A DNA stretch of 64,000 nt from Nymphaea colorata (taxonomy: Eukaryota > Streptophyta > Magnoliopsida > Nymphaeales > Nymphaeaceae): contig NC_045146.1 in the NCBI RefSeq assembly GCF_008831285.2, positions 23,205,703 through 23,269,702 of the forward strand, written 5' to 3'. Both the position numbers and the translations under genes were made by a program. Every line of letters begins with the position of its first letter. Position 1 is the stretch's first letter. This document shows positions 60,801-64,000 of the stretch, piece by piece. The notes beneath the pieces were generated by a model. That model saw only the letters and a list, made by a program, of their open reading frames with translations, was not told the origin of the DNA and did not search any database.

Positions 60801-61856
60801 CTAACATGGAATAAATTTAATCGACACTTGAGATGAGAGAGGAATAGAAAAACAAGAAGGGCATCTAAGAACACAGCAGAGCCATTCACGCGGTTTCCAG
60901 ACAGCCAGGTAAGAGGATCTAATACATAGTCTAATTGTTTTCTTCTTACGCGTTCAACAGCACATCATGTGCAGGCAAAGCGAACAGTTCAGACCTGTTG
61001 ATTGAATGAGAAGATCATCAAAACCAAGGGCACCCTCCTTCATTCATAGCCTTTCTTCCACCGTTCATCCTCTGTTGCATCTGCATGTACATGCGTGCAC
61101 CGCCATGTGCATTGATCCCGCAATCGAAGCATATATCGTCGTTTTGGTAGTCGCAAACGAAAGCAAGTTATGGAGTGGGTTGAGATTCAGTAGCTTACAA
61201 CACTCGTGATCTTAACAAGCGCTTGATTAATTTATCTTTAGATCAGGGCATTTGATAATAAGAACATTGTATTCCAGGAAAACATGTTCTTAGATTGCAG
61301 TATCGATCTAAAGTACTGCGATGCTTTTGTTCTAGATTAGAACATGGTATGATTATGGATATCATTTGTAGATCCAAGAAACAAGCACGAGACATCATTG
61401 TTCTGTGTTTCTTAAAACAGGAACCGATCGGCATATGTGTTTGGAAATAGAATAGACTTAGAGAAGTGTTCGATAGATTGTCAAATTTTCTTCCGCTCGT
61501 ACACCTGCTAGACTTTGCTTCAAAGAAGGCGATATTTAGCTCACACTCTACAACTTCACTGAATTTTTTCATAAAAGGAAGTTTCTGCCCTGAGACCCAA
61601 TTAATTAATCTGGGAAACGTTCATTATAAATGCGTTCATTATAAAAGCAACGCTCACTTGATTAAAGCTTTTGAATTTAAGATCTTCTTTTTATAAAGTT
61701 AAAAGCTTGACATTCCAGCGCATTTCTTGGTATAATTTTGTTTGCGGGTATGCTTCATGTCAATCCATTATAAAGCCAAATATCTGAAAGTAAATGCATT
61801 TCAGAAATTCAAGTTATATATCAACTTAAAAATATGATTAATAATTTGAGGACTGA

Positions 61857-61859
<3 letters not shown>

Positions 61860-61892
<33 letters not shown>
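61860..61892. repeat. (GA)n microsatellite
   Basis: About 16 GA units. A (CA)n(CT)n tract follows at 62040-62068. Confidence 0.92.
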
Positions 61893-61894
<2 letters not shown>

Positions 61895-63109
61895 AGCAAA
61901 AGAGACGAGGAGGAGAGTGGAGGGTGTCGGGCTTGAAGATAAGAAGAGGAAGGGACGGAGAAGAGAAAAGAAATGGTGAGTGGGACCCACCATGTCTTTG
62001 CCTCAGCAGGCATAGTAATGGCAAGCGCAATGCAAAGGACACACACACTCTCTCTCTCTCCCCTCTCTATCCTGTGGGCCCCACTCCTCCGCTCTCCGCC
62101 GCTGTTAACAACCGCCGGTGCAGATCGGCAGGCCAGAATTAGTGCCTCGGAGGGCCAATTTCTTCGATTCAGCTAAACCGCTAACGAATTTTTAATAAAA
62201 TAATATTATGTTTGACGCATTATACAATTAAAAATCAACAAAAATTTTAGGATGTTTAAATACAATCAAAATAAATTGTGTGCCGCACATTTCGAACTCT
62301 TTTTAGTAACCATATTTATCACTTATCATTTTCACTTTTTGTCCACTAAATTTCACCTGTATCCAAGCATCGTACATATTCTATCATGAGTTTTGAAACT
62401 TTGGTTGCTTTTGTGGCAGCTACAGTGCTACCCACCACACCAACTTTTTCAGCCTCTCTTCATGTTTGATTAAACCTTGGCACCCATCCTTATCCTTCTG
62501 GTTTAGGAATGGGCAGCCATATGTTGTCAGACATTATGGCACAGTTAATTAGCAGATATACATCTTGGTCCCATCAACGGTCTTTTCTTTAAAATTTATT
62601 GAACATATTATGTTTAAACTAACTTAAAGTAAGTAATCAAAGTATTTTTAGTGTGAGTACTAATATGGTGTTCATCCTCCTTAGCACCTCGATTATCCAC
62701 AGAAAGTTGATGGCCACAAGAATTGCTGAGCCAAACCATGGTGAAGTATCCAACTCTCCCTGCCTTCCCAACCACTCTTCTCCATAAGATTGTTCCAGAA
62801 GATTGGGTAGCAAGTCGCCTCTACTTTTCTAATTTAACTAGATTTCGTTTATGTTTGGTAACCAGCAGCCTCGTTGATTCGATGATTTCTATAGCAGCGA
62901 AGAAAACTTTATTGTTTTTGAAGAAACAGTTGGAACTCTCGCGGAAGTAGAGCAAGAGAATAGACGCCGTCGAAGATGACACACTCACCGTTGTTAAATG
63001 CCTTTGTTGTATTTTTTTCCGGCGGCTTTAACCAAAGGCGTTAACATCTGATGTTGAATAATTTTTAATATTTTAAGCGAGACGACAACATCTCAACACC
63101 AAGGCTTTA

Positions 63110-63651
63110 ATGCCTCCCTCGTGACAACAACGACCGGACGCACACGCCATTTGCCGTCACCAATCCATGTCCCTCCCCTCCCCCACCACCATTTATTTCT
63201 CTCTTCTCTTCTCTCTTTCTTTCTTTCTTTCTGTTTCTTCCTTCCTTCCTGCTATGTGAGTTTACAGGAGAACGGGGTTGGCTGGTTCGCCGAGACGACT
63301 CGGTTTGTGTCCATGATGTCGAGCGAAAGGCCTTTTTATATAGGTAACTCGGAACAGCTTTTCGTCGAACCATGTAATTCTGTAAATCGGAACAAAAAGG
63401 CCGCATTTTATGAAAATGGTGGGGGCAATTTAGTCTACCAAAGTAGCGACAGGTGCCAGGAAAGTTTTTATTCTTTTTGAAAAACAGTATGGCAGTTTCG
63501 ATATAAAGTCTAAAAGAAGGTCTTTCTTCTTACGAGCCACCCTTATTAATCCCCATTCAATCTCGCCCCTTTCTCCCTACAGACCACAATCTCTCTCTCC
63601 CCCTCTTTCGATCTCTCTTTCGGGTGCCGTTTCTCTCTCTAGATTTCTCCG
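63110..63651 (+). promoter_or_regulatory. Upstream region and leader of the BRH1-like RING gene
   Basis: CT/TTTC-rich tracts at 63205-63250 and 63585-63645 precede the ATG. The 119-codon frame at 63121-63480 has no domain and is not called. No clean TATA box was identified. Confidence 0.4.
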
Positions 63652-64000
63652 ATGGGTTTTCCGGTGGGCTACTCCGAGCTGTTTCTGCCGAGGCTGCTGA
63701 TAAACGCGGCCTCATTGCTGGGCTTCCTCAGGGGAATCATAGACTGGCTCCTCCGGTCGGTGGGTCTCGCGGGATTTCTGGAGCCGGACCCGTCCTGGCC
63801 CGACTGCACCGACCAGCTGCCCGAATTCCAGTCCATGACCGCGGTGCTCATCCGGGAGATCCTCCCCGTGGTGAGGTTCGACGACATGGTGGCTGCCGGA
63901 GACTGCGAGGGCGGCGAGAGCTGCGCCGTCTGCCTCTACGAGTTCGAGGCGGGGGACGAGATCCGGCGCCTCACCAACTGCCGCCACATATTCCACCGCG
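63652..64000 (+). CDS. BRH1: BRH1-type RING-H2 E3 ubiquitin ligase, 5' part
   Basis: Starts MGFPVGYSELFLPRLLINAA, the conserved opening of the BRH1 (brassinosteroid-responsive RING-H2) family, and is cut by the window end after about 116 codons. The N-terminal hydrophobic stretch (residues about 10-45) may anchor it in a membrane. LIREILPVVRFDD precedes the RING, which begins ESCAVCLYEFEAGDEIRRL and NCRHIFHR, giving the first C-x2-C pair, the next Cys and the two His of a RING-H2 finger. Such proteins act as E3 ligases; in Arabidopsis BRH1 is repressed by brassinosteroid and responds to chitin. No intron is seen before the window end. Confidence 0.9.
   Translation, partial: MGFPVGYSELFLPRLLINAASLLGFLRGIIDWLLRSVGLAGFLEPDPSWPDCTDQLPEFQSMTAVLIREILPVVRFDDMVAAGDCEGGESCAVCLYEFEAGDEIRRLTNCRHIFHR

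Larger units (their letters stand above)
55210..63100. other. Gene-poor spacer
   Basis: No large gene recognised in about 7.9 kb. It contains poly(A) tracts near 55476 and 56154, a MITE-like repeat near 57.3 kb, a GC-richer patch with two tiny ORFs at 57.5-57.9 kb, and (GA)n/(CT)n tracts near 61.9-62.1 kb. The 131-codon open frame at 59034-59429 has no recognisable domain. Confidence 0.45.

Overview
The window reads as nuclear DNA of a flowering plant. Coding islands with GT-AG introns are separated by long AT-rich spacers with many (TA)n, (CT)n and (CA)n microsatellites, and there are plant-specific families (BELL homeodomain, LysM receptor-like kinase, P-class PPR, BRH1-type RING) plus plant retrotransposons. 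I cannot place it below angiosperm level. Intron-exon boundaries were worked out by eye from reading frames and splice signals.

Layout: (1) 1-3807, a four-exon BELL homeobox gene of the BLH8/BLH9 (POUND-FOOLISH/PENNYWISE) type with its leader. (2) 3.8-15.3 kb, a gene-poor spacer with microsatellites and a striking 16-bp hairpin. (3) 15.36-16.85 kb, a secreted glycine-rich protein gene with an eight-cysteine tail. (4) 19.79-21.77 kb, minus strand, a LYK4/LYK5-type LysM receptor-like kinase gene whose ectodomain and kinase halves are in different frames. (5) 23.95-36.64 kb, a decayed L1-type LINE on the minus strand, split by a young Ty3/gypsy (Tekay/Del-like chromovirus) element at 24468-35988 with a perfect 5-bp target duplication CATTG. 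(6) 36.6-46.9 kb, a spacer with exon-like and MITE-like debris. (7) 46.92-49.55 kb, a two-exon BTB/POZ gene. (8) 49.6-53.7 kb, a spacer with diverged repeat copies. (9) 53.73-55.14 kb, minus strand, an intronless P-class PPR gene. (10) 55.2-63.65 kb, a spacer. (11) 63652-end, the start of a BRH1-type RING-H2 gene that runs off the window.

The most unusual object is the gypsy element. Its 3' LTR (2999 bp) and pol are normally arranged. Its 5' half is scrambled: the first 851 bp of a forward LTR are followed by an inverted block (start of protease, gag, primer-binding site, 2.6 kb of LTR), then by a second forward LTR tail with ten bases of primer-binding site fused directly to the rest of protease and pol. 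Gag and pol are both open but lie on opposite strands. The junctions show short homologies, which suggests template switching. The near-identical LTR copies suggest a recent event, and the layout places multi-kilobase inverted repeats in one locus.

The host genes look like independent single-copy plant genes (meristem transcription factor, cell-wall protein, chitin or LCO perception, BTB protein, organelle RNA factor, RING E3). I see no sign of a cluster or pathway.
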